64,000 nucleotides of DNA from Sycobia sp. Sy_11 (lineage: Eukaryota > Arthropoda > Insecta > Hymenoptera > Epichrysomallidae). The notes below the pieces were generated by a model that did no database searches, was not told where the DNA came from, and saw nothing but the letters and a program-made list of their open reading frames with translations. The stretch spans positions 2,092,501 to 2,156,500 of the forward strand of contig JACCIC010000064.1 of the NCBI GenBank assembly GCA_018907035.1, written 5' to 3'. The number at the start of each line of letters is the position of its first letter. Position 1 is the first letter of the stretch. Positions 1-11,339 of the stretch are shown piece after piece. Made by a program: the position numbers and the translations under genes.

Positions 1-1085
1 TTTAGATGTGCAACTTTGTTTCCGACGTTTTCTCCGAATTTCGAGCCTTTATTGTAAAAAAACTGGTTATATATTTACCATAATTTAACATACCTGTATT
101 CAAAGTATTATCCATCACTGATCACTACTTTCTTCAATCTTTTGGGCAGCATACGAATTCCGCGATGAAAAAATTGGTCATCTTTTGAAGACAACTATGA
201 TCGATTCAATTTTTTACTTCTTCATAAGACCGGAAGTACTGATCAGCCAGGCCGTGTGCCATTCGTCGAAACAAGTGATAATCTGAGCGAGCAACTTCTG
301 GAGAATACGGCAGGTGGGATATAACTTCCCATTTCAACGATTCCAAGTATGTCTTGATTATTTCTACAACGTGAAGTCGAGCATTGTCATGCTGTAAAAT
401 CACTTTTTTATGTCTATAGTTGTATTGCGGCCGATTATTTTTCAATGGTCAGCTCAAACGCATGAATTGCGTTCAATAACAATCATCTGTGATTTTTTCA
501 GTCGGTTTTAACAACTCATAATACACTACGTAGAGCTGGATCTACCAAATACTGGGCATCACCTGGAACCGTGAATATTTGGTTTGGCCGTCGACGTGGA
601 ATAATGGTCAAGATATCTCCATGATTTTCTGAGCTTGGGATTATCGTAATGAATCCAATTTTCGTCCCCAGTCAGAATGCGATACAAAAATGCTTTCCGT
701 CATTGTCTTGCGAGCAGCTGTTCACAAGTAAACAAATGCCGTTCAATTTCCTTGTTTCTGAATCATTCCCATGACTTTCAGGCGTTTTGAAATGGCTTGT
801 TGCATCACTCTCAATAATTCTGCAAATTCTTGTTGGGTTTGACACGAATCTTGATCAAGTAGTGCCTCCAATTCCGCATCTTCGAAAACCTCTCTTCCAC
901 CGCCATACGCTGGTGTTCAACGTGAAAATCACCGTTCTTGAAGCGTTGAAACTACGTTCGGCACGTCCTTTCACTAATAGCGACATTACCATAGGTATGT
1001 GAAAGCATTCGATGAGCCTCAGCTGCAGATTTCTTCATATTAAAGCAGAAAATTAAAACCTCCCGCAAATGACGAGAATTTGGGG
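1..1085 (-). mobile_element. Decayed mariner-family transposon
   Basis: This is a cut-and-paste DNA transposon relic read on the minus strand. The transposase N-terminus lies at about 952-1085, with the helix-turn-helix type segment FNMKKSAAEAHRMLSHTYG followed by SERTCR. The C-terminus lies at 206-445, with HDNARLHV and SPEVARSDYHLF, which correspond to the second and third catalytic-aspartate motifs of the D,D34D family; both aspartates are still visible. The frames between are broken. Bases 2-28 (TTAGATGTGCAACTTTG...) look like a mariner terminal inverted repeat. The partner repeat near 1085 is not visible, because a Penelope-type terminal sequence begins there. The transposase would act in the nucleus on its own TIRs, but this copy is dead. 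It is close in sequence to the mariner at 15690-16590. Confidence 0.85.
206..445 (-). pseudogene. Mariner transposase, C-terminal catalytic fragment
   Basis: A 79-codon open segment holds the conserved mariner block QHDNARLHV (second catalytic Asp) and SPEVARSDYHLF (third catalytic Asp), then AHGLADQYFRSYEEV. It lacks the first Asp motif and the DNA-binding domain, so it cannot encode a functional enzyme (family length is about 340-350 aa). The rest of the gene is recognisable upstream on the same strand only in other frames. Confidence 0.85.
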
Positions 1086-1260
1086 AAGTATTATTAAGTT
1101 TTATTTCATATTCTTGGGGGGTCAATATAAACAAGGACAGTCTGACTGTTATTATTTTAGTTAATATATTATTTTATAAAAATTGTAAGACCGATAAAAA
1201 TACTTATTAATTTAAATTAAGTAATATTAAACTTTAACTCGATGTATTGTACATACCTAA
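1086..1260 (+). repeat. Penelope-type terminal repeat, copy 1
   Basis: The segment holds ACAAGGACAGTCTGACTGT at about 1130-1148, then an AT-rich spacer, then TAAGACCGATAAAAATA and TTATTAATTT. The same ordered pair of motifs occurs at 24085-24240 and, on the minus strand, at 48088-48330, where it forms the 3' end of a recognisable Penelope-like element. I therefore read this as a Penelope 3' end whose body has been lost or replaced by the adjacent mariner. Confidence 0.5.
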
Positions 1261-2690
1261 GAGTTGTACATGTAATTGACATTTATTCTTGTAATATAAA
1301 TGATTTAACGACGTATATATGTTTAGTATTAACTGATGTATTCAAGGAGAAACAACTAGATTTTATCGTTTAATTGTGTAACTTATAATAATTTTTATTT
1401 AATTTGTATTTCTATTGTAAATGTACTATACTATATGTAATATTTATATTAAAAACGGTTATTATTTTTATAAATTTGTAATGTAGTTCATTTAATTTTT
1501 TAGTGCTTGATAAGGGTACTGTGAATCGGATCGAAACCTCGCAATAATTTAAAATAATATAATGCTAGACAACAGTGCCCATAAGTTGCATTCATTTATT
1601 AATTTTATATTTTAATAAATCGAAAGATTTGATAACTTTTGAGTATAATAATTTGAGTTTGTCAAATTCGATAATTTGTTTATAATAGATTGCTAATTTA
1701 GTCATTTTTCTATTTGATAATTATCAATCGAAAATTATACATACAGCTTCAACTGTACAGATACTAATCGGAAGATTTTATGAAAGAATCTTGTTAAAAA
1801 ATTATTGTTTTCAAATGTAAATTAATATTCAGTAATTATGGGTGATGTCTCTCTTGAAATTATAAATAGACTTGTGCTGAAAAATTCCTTTATGCGATAA
1901 GTGAAGTATCTAAGATAGTATAAGCTTGTCAACCCCTAAAGGTGTTCTGCTATTGGTTACGCTCAAATTTCAGGACACATTATTTTATGGCTATAATATT
2001 CTAAAAAATCATGCATATGCATTTACCTATGAATTTAACATGTGGAAAAGAATCCTTCACTTATATGACTGGAGCCACAGCGCCCCATGTCTCTTTTTAC
2101 GTTAACAAATCAACTCTGCTTCAGTTAATTTATCAAATCTCTAAAACTTACACTTTAGTAAATCGTTGTGGGTCGGCCTATCGTTCTATATCTCCGTCTC
2201 ACTTAATTTCTTCTTCCCATTCCAGTAGACGTTCACCTGTAACATTCAAACATATATAAAATACATATTAATATAGTTACAAAGGCCTGTATGGAAAGTG
2301 AACATGGTGATGAAGAATAGCGAATACATACGTATGCATATATATAATCTTGCATTAGTATAGATAAAGACGTGAAGAATAGATTAATTATATAAATAAA
2401 TCATGTACAGATTTCTGTAACTGGAATAATACTACATTTAAGCATGACGCTACATCTTTCTTAGGCGACCTTTTTTGTAATTATAATTTTATCTATGTGC
2501 TTTAGATTTGTCAGATTAGTTGATGTCTCATTAATTGATGATTTTCTGATAGCGATACAGCGTACTTTAGCTTTACTTTTTGCACGACAAAAAATTAATC
2601 CTATAATATAATGGAAACGGTTTCAATAGTTACCATTCAGGAATTACAATTTAAAAAACTACATTCGTAGAATGAAAACTAAAAAGGAAC
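1261..2690. other. AT-rich stretch, no gene recognised
   Basis: No supported coding region. An 82-codon frame at 2011-2259 has no recognisable domain. A weak hammerhead-like string lies at about 1503-1540 (GATAAG ... CGAAAC), downstream of a Penelope terminal repeat, but its core is degenerate. Confidence 0.5.
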
Positions 2691-3874
2691 CGAAGATTTG
2701 ATCATTTACCAGTTTATTCCATTGTACAGCGGCGACCTGTAATAGCTTGGCATCGAGGGCACATTCTGATTCTTCTTCTTGTAAGGACTCGATTGGCCCG
2801 ATTAGACGATCTTCTATCGGAGAACCAGTTTCTGTATTTCAGGTAATAGGTTTCTTTACGTGAGAACGAGCTGCTTAACTTCAGACCAAGCCTCTGCAAA
2901 TCTGTTAAAGATACATAATTAAGCATGTTCTAATGTTTCGTTTACGCAAACAGCTGTATTTGCTAATAAACTCCGTTTGGAAACGACTTTCAATTCAGTT
3001 GCATAATTCCTCCTAGATTTTCTAGTCCTTGCGTAATTAGCAATACATCGTCTTGAGCATGTCATTATCGCTTAAGGACATGATTGTGTAATACTCTGTA
3101 GAAATTATTCCAGACTCTTCTCTTTTCGGCCATTAAACCGAAATTTCCATTGGAATATGATTTTGCCGATATCTACACACTGGACTATGCTATTCGAGAT
3201 GCATTGGTCCTATTACTAAAAAGGGATAGCTACTCACATATCTTCGGTCGATGTAAGTCCTTCTCTTCTTGTCCTTGTTGCCGAAAGTAGCAAGGTGTCT
3301 GCGGTGTTTGTTCTTATGACGAGTATGAAATCTCTTTCTGAGCCGACTTACCTTTATCAGATATCTAAAATGGAATGTATTTTGGAAAGGTTTGCAAACA
3401 TATTGATAGCACCCCTGGATTTTACGGTTATTTTGGAGTTATTTACTGCTGCTGCCGTATCCTTAATAATATTGCGTGAAATTCGTTTTGCTTTCTTTGT
3501 AACTTTTTAATTTGTTTATTTTGGTCGTTCATTCATTTTTATAGCTTAACCTCCAAATATTCCTACAGACTATTGGTCGTCTGATTATATATCACGCTGT
3601 ACATTTCTATATTAGCCATGGAGCATGTAGTTTATTTTCGTATCCATTTCAGCCATATTAACGTTTATGAAAATTTGTATGTTCTTTTCGGATATTTATA
3701 TGGTGTTTTCTGTTTCATTGACAGTTTCATTTAATTTGATGTAATTTTCTTTTATAGTTTTAAGAATATATGATCTTTTTCTTCTCTACGTCGTAGTAAC
3801 ATTCTTGAAAGGGAAACCATTACTTTTAAATTCCACTTAATAATTCTCCATCTTAATAAACTTCTCCGTCACAA

Positions 3875-3876
<2 letters not shown>
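2691..3876. other. Unassigned stretch with short minus-strand frame
   Basis: A 70-codon minus-strand frame at 2714-2926 ends in an Arg/Cys-rich segment (RRRIRMCPRCQAITGRRC) that I cannot assign. A 71-codon plus-strand frame at 3295-3510 is also unassigned. Proximity to the Polinton-type element could mean these are further decayed genes of that element, but no motif supports it. Confidence 0.3.

Positions 3877-3910
<34 letters not shown>
3877..3910. repeat. (TA)n microsatellite
   Basis: Perfect TA dinucleotide run of about 17 units. Confidence 0.95.
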
Positions 3911-3915
<5 letters not shown>

Positions 3916-4159
3916 GTGTCACTACACATCTACAGATAATACGAAGAAATTCCCAATGCCGAGATGACGACAACTGTCCAAGGCGCAAGCGTAGAATAAC
4001 GTGAGACAATAACTTCTTTAAGCGGGATGCAATAAAACAGGTTAAACTTATGTCAGATAAATCTGATATGGCAGTCAAGGTCCACTTGGCGTTGGCTTTA
4101 AATTTACATATGATGGTCAATATGATATGAAAAATAAACGACTCTGAAATCTTTCACCG

Positions 4160-4430
4160 CCAGTTAAATTAAATGATGTCGTTGATTTAGATACATTGAG
4201 AACTTATGTGCAAGAGGAAACTTCAAACTTATTACAACTTTTAAGCGACATAACTGAAAAAACCGACGTTTTACCAGCAATCCACCATCTAGTGTAGAAT
4301 TAGAAAAAAGAATTGCTGATTCAAAAACTTCATTCAATGCGTATAAATCAAAAATCAGAAGTCAATTGATTTCTATTAATAGCAAGTTAAAACAAATTAT
4401 AGAGTTAGCAGGAAAAATACACAATGAAAA
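4160..4430 (+). pseudogene. Broken frame upstream of Polinton integrase
   Basis: Readable segments DLDTLRTYVQEETSNLLQLL and, in another frame, SVELEKRIADSKTSFNAYKS look like one decayed, Lys/Glu-rich, possibly coiled-coil protein or the N-terminal part of the integrase protein. A frameshift separates them and a further shift lies before the integrase core. I cannot assign a function. Confidence 0.4.
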
Positions 4431-5346
4431 ATTCAATGAAAGACAAAATGGAAATAGTGAGGGAAATTCATAAGCCTGCTCCACGAAATTATATTCGCCG
4501 ACAATTTGAACTACGTGATATAGATCAGACACGGCAAGCAGACCTCGTTGAAATGCAACTTTATGCTCGAGAAAATAAAGGATACAAATACATGATTACA
4601 GTCATAGATACCTTATCTAAATTTGCATGGGATATACCTTTGAAGCAAGAAACTGGTAAAAATGTGTCAACAGCTTTTAATACTATTCTCAAGTTTGGAC
4701 GAGTACCAAAGAAATTGCATACAGATAGAGGTAAAGAATTTTACAATGTAGATTTTCGAGAACTAATGAAAAAAAATAATATTAATCTATACTCTACATA
4801 TAGCAATGTAAAAGCATTTATATGCGAGCGTTTCAATCGTACTTTGAAAGAAAAAATGTAGATACAATTTAGTCTTGCGGAAATTATAAGTGGATTGATA
4901 TTTTACCAAATTGAATTACTACTTATAATGCCAAAAAGCATAGAACTATCGGTGTTAAACCGAAAGGTTATATCAGCAAATAAACCACAAATTTTAAGAT
5001 CGTTACTTGGTAGAGCAAAATCGGAAAGAAACGTAATAAATTTAATATTAGAGTACGAGTGAGTAAACTGAAGCAGACTTTTGAGAAAGGATATACACCT
5101 AAATAGACAACAGAAATATTCACAATCAACAGAGTCGCAACAACCAATCCTATAACTTACTATTTAAAAGATTATAAAAATGAACCTATCGTTGGATGTT
5201 TCTATGAACAGGAGCTTCTAAGAACCAAGTATCCAGATGTTTACTCCGGTGAAAAAGTTCTTAAATGTCGAGGAGATAAAGTTTTCGTCAAGCGGCTTGG
5301 ATTTGATAGCTCTCATAATAGTTCGACAAATAAAGAGAGTTTATAA
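4424..5346 (+). pseudogene. Polinton-type integrase (rve fold) pseudogene
   Basis: The protein would insert element DNA into the host chromosome. The core contains QADLVEMQLYA (first catalytic Asp), HTDRGKEFYN (second Asp) and ICERFNRTLKEKM (catalytic Glu). The continuous frame stops at 4861. The homologous sequence continues in shifted frames (KKHRTIGVKPK near 4935; ITYYLKDYKNEPIVGCFYE near 5160) to a C-terminal EKVLKCRGDKVFVKRLGF segment ending at 5346, which resembles the chromo-like tail of these integrases. Visible damage includes the stop at 4859-4861, a frameshift soon after it and a further in-frame stop near 5105. It is transcribed divergently from the other element genes. Assignment to this integrase type is firm; activity is excluded. 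Confidence 0.85.
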
Positions 5347-5486
5347 CTTAAGTAATAAGAATTTATAAAATGATTATACTTTTAAAATATAAATTAATTA
5401 TGTATAATTTTGTTAATGAGAATTAATACATCTTTGTTTAAATAAAATATTGTGTAATTATTTTCTTTTACACATACATTTTACAT

Positions 5487-5787
5487 ATTACGCTGTTTTA
5501 TATTCAAAATTATCTTCACCCAAAGATTTTATAAATAATTTAAGTTTATTTGCATACTCGCATATATTGTTGAAGAATCTTTCATCTGTCATTAAAACCT
5601 TTGAAATTCGGTTAGGTAAAAATTATTATAATTCACAATCAAGTTCGACCACTATTTTCCACCCAAATTTCGTATTAACTTTCTTGGTTTTTGTAATCAT
5701 ATACTTTCTATTTCTTTCTAATTCAACAATTTTTTTAGTGGGCAGAAAAGCACCTCCTGCGATATGGTTCAATGTTTTCAAAACCAT
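5487..5787 (-). pseudogene. Small Polinton-associated ORF, function unknown
   Basis: Read on the minus strand from an ATG at 5787, the frame gives about 54 codons including ELERNRKYMITKTKKVNTKF, then two consecutive stop codons, then continues in the same frame with FLPNRISKVLMTDERFFNNI and ends near 5487. The pattern of a basic strand, NTKFG and FLPNR reminds me of a short protein often found beside insect PolB genes, but I recall no established function and do not assign one. It sits between the convergent integrase and PolB pseudogenes. Confidence 0.4.
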
Positions 5788-5799
5788 CTGAAAAATTTT

Positions 5800-6489
5800 T
5801 TAAAAAATATTTTAAAATATTTTTTATATAATTATTTACTAATATTACAATTAAAATTAAGAAAAACACACTTGAAGAGATGAATTCTCTAGTCGTACGC
5901 TGTCTACGTTAAAATTTGATATGAAATCAGCAGTCGTCAGCTGTGCTACCATTTGAGTAGAAGACAGCACCATGGAACATCATTTCGGAACTCAGATCTA
6001 CTGTATATGATTATCGTTGAACAGTTGCTTTTAGAAAAAATCTGTATGTGTGTTAATTTTTTTTTCAGAACCACTGCTTCGAAAGACGGATTGCAGACAA
6101 TCGCAGTCAAGCACTAGACACTGAATGACTGAGTTCTGTTTACACTCTCGCTTTTTCGATTTTACTCCTTCCATAAGGTCTCCCCTTCCATAAGGTCTCC
6201 CCTCCATTTTCCATCCCCATGTCGAACGTGCTCCGCCGTCGTTTACGCAAGTTCTGTCGCTCACCGCTCACTATCCCGACTTACTCAGGTGACTTTTATC
6301 GCTAATCTAAGTTTTATCGCTAATCTCATCTTCCATGCAGGTTCTGACTTATTCAGTTGAGCAATGTACTAAGCTACTACTACCCACGCCTTCTTCTTCT
6401 ATTCCGGTTCCAACTTGTTCAGTAGATCTTTGAAGTATTTGTGCATTTTCAGTGTCATCTATGATCCTTCTATCGACTTGTCCATTTAG
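5800..6489. other. Non-coding spacer within Polinton region
   Basis: No recognisable coding sequence. Two small tandem duplications are visible: CCTTCCATAAGGTCTCCCC-type units at about 6170-6207, and a TTTTATCGCTAATCT-type unit repeated at about 6294-6325. Confidence 0.5.
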
Positions 6490-9480
6490 TACACGTTAAT
6501 ATACACGAATGCTATAATGTCCCCAAGGAAGAGTATCTGTTGAGTTTGTTTCCATAAAACGCTTATCGTCAAAAGGATTCAATTCTATTTTATTTTGTTT
6601 TTCCATTTGTAGAACATGAAGTCTCGAGCGAATGTTAAACTGATCTCTATGTATGATAGTTTTTCCTTCTAAGCATTGTATGTAATCTTCAAAACTTATT
6701 GTATTTTTCACTACTGCACTTTTAACACCTTTGGCTTTCTTGATTTGACTTTCCCCTTGAATCTTCATACAATACATTTTACTTCGCAATCCAACACATT
6801 CAGTTAAAATTCTACCATTACACTCATCTATATTAACCCGATAATTTTCTTATTTTTGTGAGATATATGACAAGTATTATTCTCAGGATAGTATGACTCA
6901 GGATAATATCAAATTCATGACTATCCTTCCGCATCAAGTCATACATAGCAATCTTTTTTACTTCGTATACAAGACTATCAGTATCTGTATATAATAAATT
7001 AAAATTAAAAATTGTACTTATATCGACTGTTCTGCATTAAATTAATAAATATTTTTATCGGTCTTATATAATTTTTATCTGTATATAATAATTTACGGTT
7101 TTCACCTACTCTATTTCGCATATATTCATAATGAAATCTGTAAACAAGAGTTTTAGATAAATCCAATACGAACAACCTTTCTTTCATTTTTCATAGTCTT
7201 GTCGTAAATAGCATTATTCAAAAATTTAAAACATAACTTCTCAAATTCATTTTTAGCATGCTTTCTCTTTTCACTATTTAAATTAATATGATCTTTAAGC
7301 CATGATTTCTGGTTAAATTTGAATACTCTATGTATTTTTTTAAGCGTAAGCCATATTGAAGTACTTGTTACAATGCTCGAAAATGTACGATATAGCGATG
7401 TTTATCGTATAATGTCGTTAATAATTTCTTCAGTTTACTTCCTGGAGGCGCAATATATTCGACGCAGAGGTAGATCTTTATCTGAATCATGAATACTTTC
7501 AGGATATTCTAAATCAATCTCGATGTATACAGTAGAAACATCTTCTGCTATATTAAGAAATTTGATTTCTTCATCCATATTTTGAAACCACTCAAAGCCT
7601 ACGTAAGGAAGATATTGTGTCATAGCCCAGCCATAAATATTATTTACATCATAATAGAGCAAATATGTATTTTCTTTTATCTCATCAAAGTCACTACGTA
7701 TATTTTAACATGACATTCCATGATAGACCGGGAGTAGCATAATACTGTGCTGGATCAAGACCGTAAGCTTCGAGACAATTGTTTCGAAAGTTCTCGAATA
7801 TATCAACAAGAAGTAATACAAGTGTTTCCAAATACAAATCCGAATAGTCAGCTAAAGTTTTAATATCAAATTTTTGCCAAACTACTTGATCATGTTTACA
7901 ATTTTCATCAACAATAGTTGAATTATTTAAATTACTATAAAATGCATCTTTTACTCGTATTTGTGCCTCTCGTAGCCTATCAAAAGATGAGACATATTCA
8001 TATGGGAATATTCCTTTTCTTTTAACTAAATTAATTTGATTGATTGTATTTTCTAAAATACGATGCTTTTCCAGACATGAGGCTAATTTATAGAGAATAC
8101 ATGGCATAAAATGAAATGAATAGACAAATCTGAAACTAATGTCTATGCGTTTTACATATTTTGTAAAGGAGATATATTTTTCTTTATTTTCTGGTAGAAG
8201 ACTCGACTTTCAAAATTTGTTGTTAGCTATTTAATGAATAAATGTGAATCATACCCTGATAAATTGTGGAATACAACTGGTATAACTTTTGAATCATTAT
8301 AATTCAAATTACATGAATTATACATAGGACCTCGATATCTGTAATTGATATTTAAATTTTAAAGAATCGATAATATAAAACTCCAAAATAAACTTACCGT
8401 TCTGTGAGATAACAATGATCTTAGACTTTTGTATCCTCACAATTCAAATTCTTTTCACTAATATGACAAATTTTTGCTTTTACAAAATTTAAGATTTCAA
8501 TATCTGTAAATTTATTCTTTGGTTTTGGATTCTCATATATTTCTGCTATTTGTTCCGAACATGCTTGTAATTTCTGCATGAACCTCAGCAGGCGATGGTC
8601 CTATTTTTTCAATTACTTGCCTATAGCTTTGATATTCCGATTGTGCATCATCAAAACTGTATTTTGCATAAACCAACACTAAATGCTTTAAGTCATTGCT
8701 ATGCATCTTTATGATTTGCTATTTTTTCTAATATAGATTCAAAAGCTGCATATATAATAAATGGGACACGTTTCTTATATGAAAATTTTTAAACTGTAAA
8801 ATATTATTTTTTTCCGTCGGTAGTTTAATTTTGCAATGATTTTTTTCCTAACAATCAATGCTATGCAATGTTAATTTTTCTTAAGATATAAAATAATGTA
8901 GACATCGATATAAAGGTAAATTTTTCCATCGTATTTTGGCAATTGAGAACTCATTAAGCGAGATAAATTCTTAATCCAAGCATTGTGATAATAAGGTTGG
9001 AGATTATCATTATTTATACTTTCGCTATAAATATCATATATTGTATATTATACATATCATATATTTCAAATTAATTGAAATATTATGATTCTAGTTTTCA
9101 AATTTAACAATATCTTTTGTTTTGACTGGAAATTCAATATCTTTAAAATTGAGAACATTTTCATACTGTATGTATTTGAAAATTCGATTAGCATTTAATT
9201 TATCTGGATATAAAGCTGATAAAACTGCCCATTTAAAGCATTGATTATCATTATTTTTTACATTAACACATGTATGTCTTTTTTCTATTGCTGTAGGTAG
9301 TGCAATGTATAAGCGTTTTATAGGATTGAATTTATACTTATTGGTAGCTAAATTTAGGATAAAATGAAACGTTCAGTCAGAATCTCTCTTGAAATTCATT
9401 CATATTATGTTGACTGGGTTCTTTAACATGTGTTGCAAACCTTTCTTTTAAATTCGTAGTACTAAATATTTCAGAATTTT
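6490..9480 (-). pseudogene. Family-B DNA polymerase (viral/organellar type) pseudogene
   Basis: The gene would replicate the element. Reading down the minus strand, recognisable blocks appear in the expected order: FKWAVLSALYPDKLNANRI (about 9250-9180), a CHISEKNL ... DHCYLTER block (about 8470-8400), PVVFHNLSGYDSHLF (about 8280-8220), PYEYVSSFDRLREAQ with YSDLYLETLVLLLVDIFENF and LSWNVMLKYT (8107-7694), LYYDVNNIYGWAMTQYLP (7662 on), the catalytic motif YTDTDSLVYEV (about 6965-6992), and a C-terminal SKMYCMKIQG ... TDTLPWGHYS (6789-6496). The catalytic Asp pair of YTDTD survives, but stops, frameshifts and a 78-bp insertion (6998-7075) break the frame. The family is large (over 1000 aa), consistent with the 3-kb span. 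Confidence 0.88.
6998..7075 (-). mobile_element. 78-bp Penelope-end fragment with 16-bp TSD
   Basis: The PolB frame is interrupted by 78 bp containing, on the minus strand, AAGACCGATAAAAATATTTA followed by CAGTCGATATAAGTACAATT. Both parts match the sequence at about 49708-49775 beside the Penelope-like element. The insertion is flanked by identical 16-bp direct repeats TATCTGTATATAATAA at 6982-6997 and 7076-7091. This is what an extremely truncated Penelope-type insertion with a target-site duplication would look like. Confidence 0.65.
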
Positions 9481-10004
9481 TTTGTATTAAAATACATTAT
9501 TTCTACTATTTTCTCTGAATTTTTAGATACAACATACTCTGCAGAGAGCACTGTATTAATTTTAATAACTGTATGATTTTATCAAGATAGTTGAATTTTC
9601 TGTTCAAACAATTTAAAGGCATCATATAAAAATGAATGAATATCTTGATGTCTGATATTCGTTACAAGTCCAGATTTTATAAAATTGTTCAAAGCAGATT
9701 CAACATCACTCCAAGTTACCTTCTCGTCCCCCTTTTACGCTAAGTTGCTACCTTTTTTAGCATAACTATTTAATTTGCAAAAAATGTTTTGAAAATGATT
9801 TGCAAGTGTAAGATAACATCGTTTCTCAGAGGTGATTCTAGTATTTTTCATGAGATCGTTTATCGATGTGATTGCTGCAGACGCATGAGACAGCTTTCGA
9901 ACGATATTATCACTATCAGCCATATTTCTAGATGCAAATAAAAAGAATTCTTGGAGCTGCTGAATACCATCTTGATATTTTAATAAGGCCATAATACTTA
10001 ACAA
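9481..10004 (-). pseudogene. N-terminal region of the PolB polyprotein
   Basis: An open segment of 89 codons (10004-9735) begins MLSIMALLKYQDGIQQLQEF and has no domain I can name. After its stop, another frame reads DEKVTWSDVESALNNFIKSG and TNIRHQDIHSFLYDAF (about 9730-9620), which matches the N-terminal leader of insect PolB proteins of this type as I know them. It joins the PolB blocks after a further break. I take it as the start of the same decayed gene. Confidence 0.55.
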
Positions 10005-10169
10005 CGCACTTACAAGACAAGATAATTTAATATCATTAAAACAATATACGTTTAAAAAAAAAAACTATTTCATTATAATTTACTTTCTATAAGTATCAGT
10101 AACTTCTATTGAGTGGAAAAACTGATAATGACAAGCTACGATCGTAGGTCAATAAATATTAGAAAAAGA

Positions 10170-10610
10170 TTTTTTTCGAGGTAAATTTTTTTTATTTTTC
10201 AACATAATCTCCTTCTAGTTCAATATACTTTGATAGACATATCTCCAATTTTCTTAATCCTTCAGGAAAGTATGTTTGTTGTAGGTCTTCAAAATAAGCA
10301 TTTGTGTGAGCGATGACCTCCTCATTTGACGTAAACCGTTGTCTGCTGAGCCATTTTTAAAATTTGGAAATAAGAAGTCACTCGGGGCCAGATATTGTGA
10401 CTACGGTGGATGGTCTATTAATTCAAACTTGAATTCCTGAATTTCAGCTATCGAAACTGGGCACGTATGCACTCGTGCATTATCCTGGAGAAAAAGGACC
10501 TTTTTTCTTCAAATGAAGACGATTTTCTTTTATTTTCTCATGCAGCTGACTTAATAATGACGCATAATACTTTCCAGTAATCGTCTGCCCCTTTTCCAAA
10601 TAGTCAATAC
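10170..10610 (-). pseudogene. Mariner transposase relic, second lineage
   Basis: Minus-strand reading gives LQDNARVHTCPVSIAEIQEF, then ELIDHPPYS, then a decayed tail around QQTTVYVK and KIGDMSIKVY. QDNARVH and the HPPYS block are the second and third catalytic-motif regions of mariner transposases, but the third Asp itself is not preserved in a readable frame. Frameshifts and stops are frequent. It differs in sequence from the mariners at 1-1085 and 15690-16590, so it is another mariner lineage. Confidence 0.75.
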
Positions 10611-10624
10611 CTCATAGCTGATCT

Positions 10625-11280
10625 ACTATTCTACTTTTGAGTTCGAGCGCTAGAAAAAGATTTCAAAGTGTCTCGAGACAACTTCTACGAAGAATATCTT
10701 GATCGGAGATAGAATATGTCTCGAGACGACTGCTATAGAGAGTTTTGTGTTAGAGGGGTAGAATACGATGTCCAGGTATCCAGGGACGACTTCTACTGGT
10801 AGTATGAGTGTTCAAATGATAGAATACGAATCTTTTCATAGCAGTTATCCCGTTATACCAGGACATAGTCTGCTACCGACCGAACACGTCACTTTCCGTC
10901 AAAATTATCCCGAGGTAACTGGACATCGTATTCTACCGTGTAAATACGAAAATCTTCGTAGAAGTTGTCCCGACATACCTGGACATCGTCTTCTACCGTC
11001 TGAACTCGAAACTCCCCGTAGAAATCGTCCAGAGATACCTGAACGTCGTATTTAACCTCCAGTCATGAAATCATGCATAGAATATGCCCCGAGGAAGCTA
11101 GACATCGTTTTCTACCCACTAAACGCAATATTCCTCATAGAAATCGTTCAGAAACATTAGGCATCGTGCTTTATCATCCGAACCTAGAAATCGACCTAAG
11201 GCACCGGAATATCGTATTCAACCGGCCATGCAAGACAATAGGAGAAATATTGCTCCGCAGAAGCCGTATTTAATATATAA
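10625..11280. repeat. Foldback array of 60-bp repeats, copy A
   Basis: Imperfect tandem units of 60 bp share a core close to TACCTGGACATCGT plus TTCTACC and GTAGAA-TCGTCC. Units up to about 10820 run in one orientation (GATGTCCAGGTAT) and those from about 10830 in the other (ATACCTGGACATCG), so the array is a large inverted repeat. The right half stays open for 95 codons (10768-11055) as 20-residue repeats of the form PDIPGHRLLPSELETPRRN. The array ends in AAGCCGTATTTAATAT next to a (TA)n run, exactly as in copy B (32530-32945). It could be the arms of a foldback-type transposon or a minisatellite carried by a Helitron-like element. Confidence 0.75.
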
Positions 11281-11302
11281 TTTTCATGTGTATATATATG
11301 TG

Positions 11303-11338
<36 letters not shown>
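11281..11338. repeat. (TA)n microsatellite beside foldback array
   Basis: TA-rich run, interrupted in its first part and perfect from about 11306, adjoining the conserved AAGCCGTATTTAATAT end of the foldback array. Confidence 0.9.

Positions 11339-11339
<1 letters not shown>

Larger units (their letters stand above)
4150..10004. mobile_element. Maverick/Polinton-type element, degenerate
   Basis: A retroviral-like integrase with a chromo-like tail (+), a short ORF (-) and a family-B DNA polymerase of the viral/organellar protein-primed type (-) lie together over about 6 kb. Integrase plus PolB is the diagnostic pair for Maverick/Polinton elements and relatives such as adintovirus-like integrations. 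I do not see an adenovirus-type protease, packaging ATPase or capsid genes, nor long terminal inverted repeats, so the ends given are only those of recognisable coding sequence. All genes carry stops and frameshifts. The element could be an endogenised virus relic rather than a transposon; the evidence here cannot separate the two. Confidence 0.7.

Noticed and set aside
1503..1540. Second hammerhead-like string (GATAAG...CGAAAC)
   Set aside because: The core is degenerate and the stems are weak; position after a Penelope-type terminal repeat is suggestive but not enough.
5450..5791. 113-codon plus-strand frame
   Set aside because: Opposite strand of the small Polinton-associated ORF, which has the more protein-like sequence.
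10625..11280. CRISPR-like array
   Set aside because: Units are contiguous 60-bp repeats without unique spacers, in a eukaryotic context, and reverse orientation midway.
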